Source: Betaproteobacteria bacterium
Lineage (GTDB): Bacteria > Pseudomonadota > Gammaproteobacteria > Burkholderiales > Burkholderiaceae_C
NCBI GenBank assembly: GCA_947448675.1
Contig: CANFOR010000151.1
Span: 1 to 6,910, forward strand
Length of the DNA stretch: 6,910 bases
Direction: 5' to 3'
Part shown: positions 6,591 to 6,910 of the stretch, one piece after another
How positions within the stretch are numbered: the stretch's first letter is position 1
Layout of the letters: each line of letters opens with the position of its first letter
The notes under the pieces: model-generated
Databases searched by the model: none
What the model was told of the DNA's origin: nothing
What the model saw: the letters and a program-made list of their open reading frames with translations, nothing else
Made by a program: the position numbers and the translations under genes

Positions 6591-6910
6591 TTACTTGCTT
6601 GGGATTTGCGCTGCGCCAGATGCTGCCACAGCAGGCGCGTTAGGCACAGTAGCTGGCGCTGCTACTGGCGCTGCATTGCCAGGGATTTGTGCTGCGCCAG
6701 AAGCAGCTACAGCGGGTGCACTAACCGGCGCGCCGGCGCGCTCCAGCACGCTGCTGCCACCGCTCGCCGTTGGGCGCGCCGTGCCAAAAAAGGCCAGGGC
6801 CAAGGTGCACGCGAAGAACACGCCGGCCAACACCGCGGTGCTGCGCGAGAGAAAGTTAGCGCTGCCACTGGCACCGAACAAGCTGCCCGAGCCGCCACTG
6901 CCAAAGGCTG
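6591..6910 (-). CDS. secG: Protein translocase subunit SecG, 5' end cut by window edge
   Basis: Auxiliary membrane subunit of the SecYEG preprotein channel. The frame is open at the right edge and ends with TAA at 6593-6591, giving the last 105 residues; the start and first membrane segment lie outside. The visible part begins in the family's glycine/serine-rich loop (FGSGGSGSLFGASGSANFLS), continues into the RSTAVLAG segment and a hydrophobic helix (AVLAGVFFACTLALAFFG), and then has an Ala/Pro-rich tail of about 60 residues. The tail contains the 13-residue unit APAVAASGAAQIP twice, 27 residues apart. An apparent start at 6881 is an internal leucine codon (TTG) and is not the true beginning. 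Burkholderiales SecG proteins often have such low-complexity tails; their function is not known to me. The tRNA-Leu gene follows after 131 bases. Confidence 0.93.
   Translation of the reverse strand, partial: AFGSGGSGSLFGASGSANFLSRSTAVLAGVFFACTLALAFFGTARPTASGGSSVLERAGAPVSAPAVAASGAAQIPGNAAPVAAPATVPNAPAVAASGAAQIPSK
6601..6719 (-). repeat. Two 38-base direct repeats in the secG tail
   Basis: Copies at 6601-6638 and 6682-6719 start 81 bases apart and match at 32 of 38 positions by eye. Both encode APAVAASGAAQIP. All six differences fall on third codon positions and are synonymous. The 81-base period is a whole number of codons, so the reading frame is kept. This looks like an in-frame tandem-type duplication within a low-complexity Ala/Pro region. 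Confidence 0.85.

Noticed and set aside
6725..6780. Two GGCGCGCC octamers (6727-6734 and 6773-6780), one inside a 12-base palindrome, within secG
   Set aside because: Both are explained by GC-rich Ala, Arg and Pro codons in the SecG tail. Two copies in coding sequence of this composition are not enough to suggest a functional site.
1..6910. Mobile elements, CRISPR arrays, defence genes or other accessory systems
   Set aside because: No transposase, integrase, regularly spaced repeats or recognisable accessory genes were seen. The minus strand is filled almost end to end with core genes in a conserved order.

Overview
This window is the 5' half of a bacterial respiratory complex I (proton-pumping NADH:quinone oxidoreductase, nuo) operon together with its upstream flank. 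Every gene lies on the minus strand, so transcription runs from the right edge to the left. Separate nuoC and nuoD genes (not fused as in Escherichia coli), a mitochondrial-type NuoG without the extra N7 cluster site, a SecG with an Ala/Pro-rich tail, and the order secG / tRNA-Leu / nuoA together point to a betaproteobacterium of the Burkholderiales, most likely Comamonadaceae or a close relative. The genus cannot be decided by reading alone. Base composition is moderately GC-rich and looks uniform, and there are no signs of mobile DNA.

Layout in the direction of transcription: the 3' part of secG (cut by the right edge, stop at 6591); a 131-base spacer (6460-6590) with two imperfect hairpins but no clear terminator; a type II tRNA-Leu with anticodon GAG and encoded CCA (6375-6459); a 55-base spacer; then nuoA (5960-6319), nuoB (5479-5955), nuoC (4856-5479), nuoD (3610-4863), nuoE (3122-3613), nuoF (1752-3125) and nuoG (start at 1745, cut by the left edge). 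The nuo genes are very tightly packed: A-B gap 4 bases, B-C overlap 1 base, C-D overlap 8, D-E overlap 4 (with a TTG start for nuoE), E-F overlap 4, F-G gap 6. This implies one polycistronic message with translational coupling.

Together NuoE, NuoF and NuoG form the NADH-oxidising arm (FMN plus Fe-S clusters N1a, N3, N1b, N4, N5). NuoB, NuoC and NuoD form part of the connecting arm, with cluster N2 and the quinone site, and NuoA is the first membrane subunit. All cluster-ligand residues expected in the visible parts are present, so the genes look functional. The remaining subunits (rest of nuoG, then nuoH-N) would lie beyond the left edge.

I find no novel system here. The region is ordinary core metabolism. 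The points worth a second look are small: a recent in-frame duplication in the SecG tail whose copies differ only at synonymous sites, the TTG start of nuoE, the imperfect palindrome before the tRNA gene, and the probable co-transcription of tRNA-Leu with the nuo genes.
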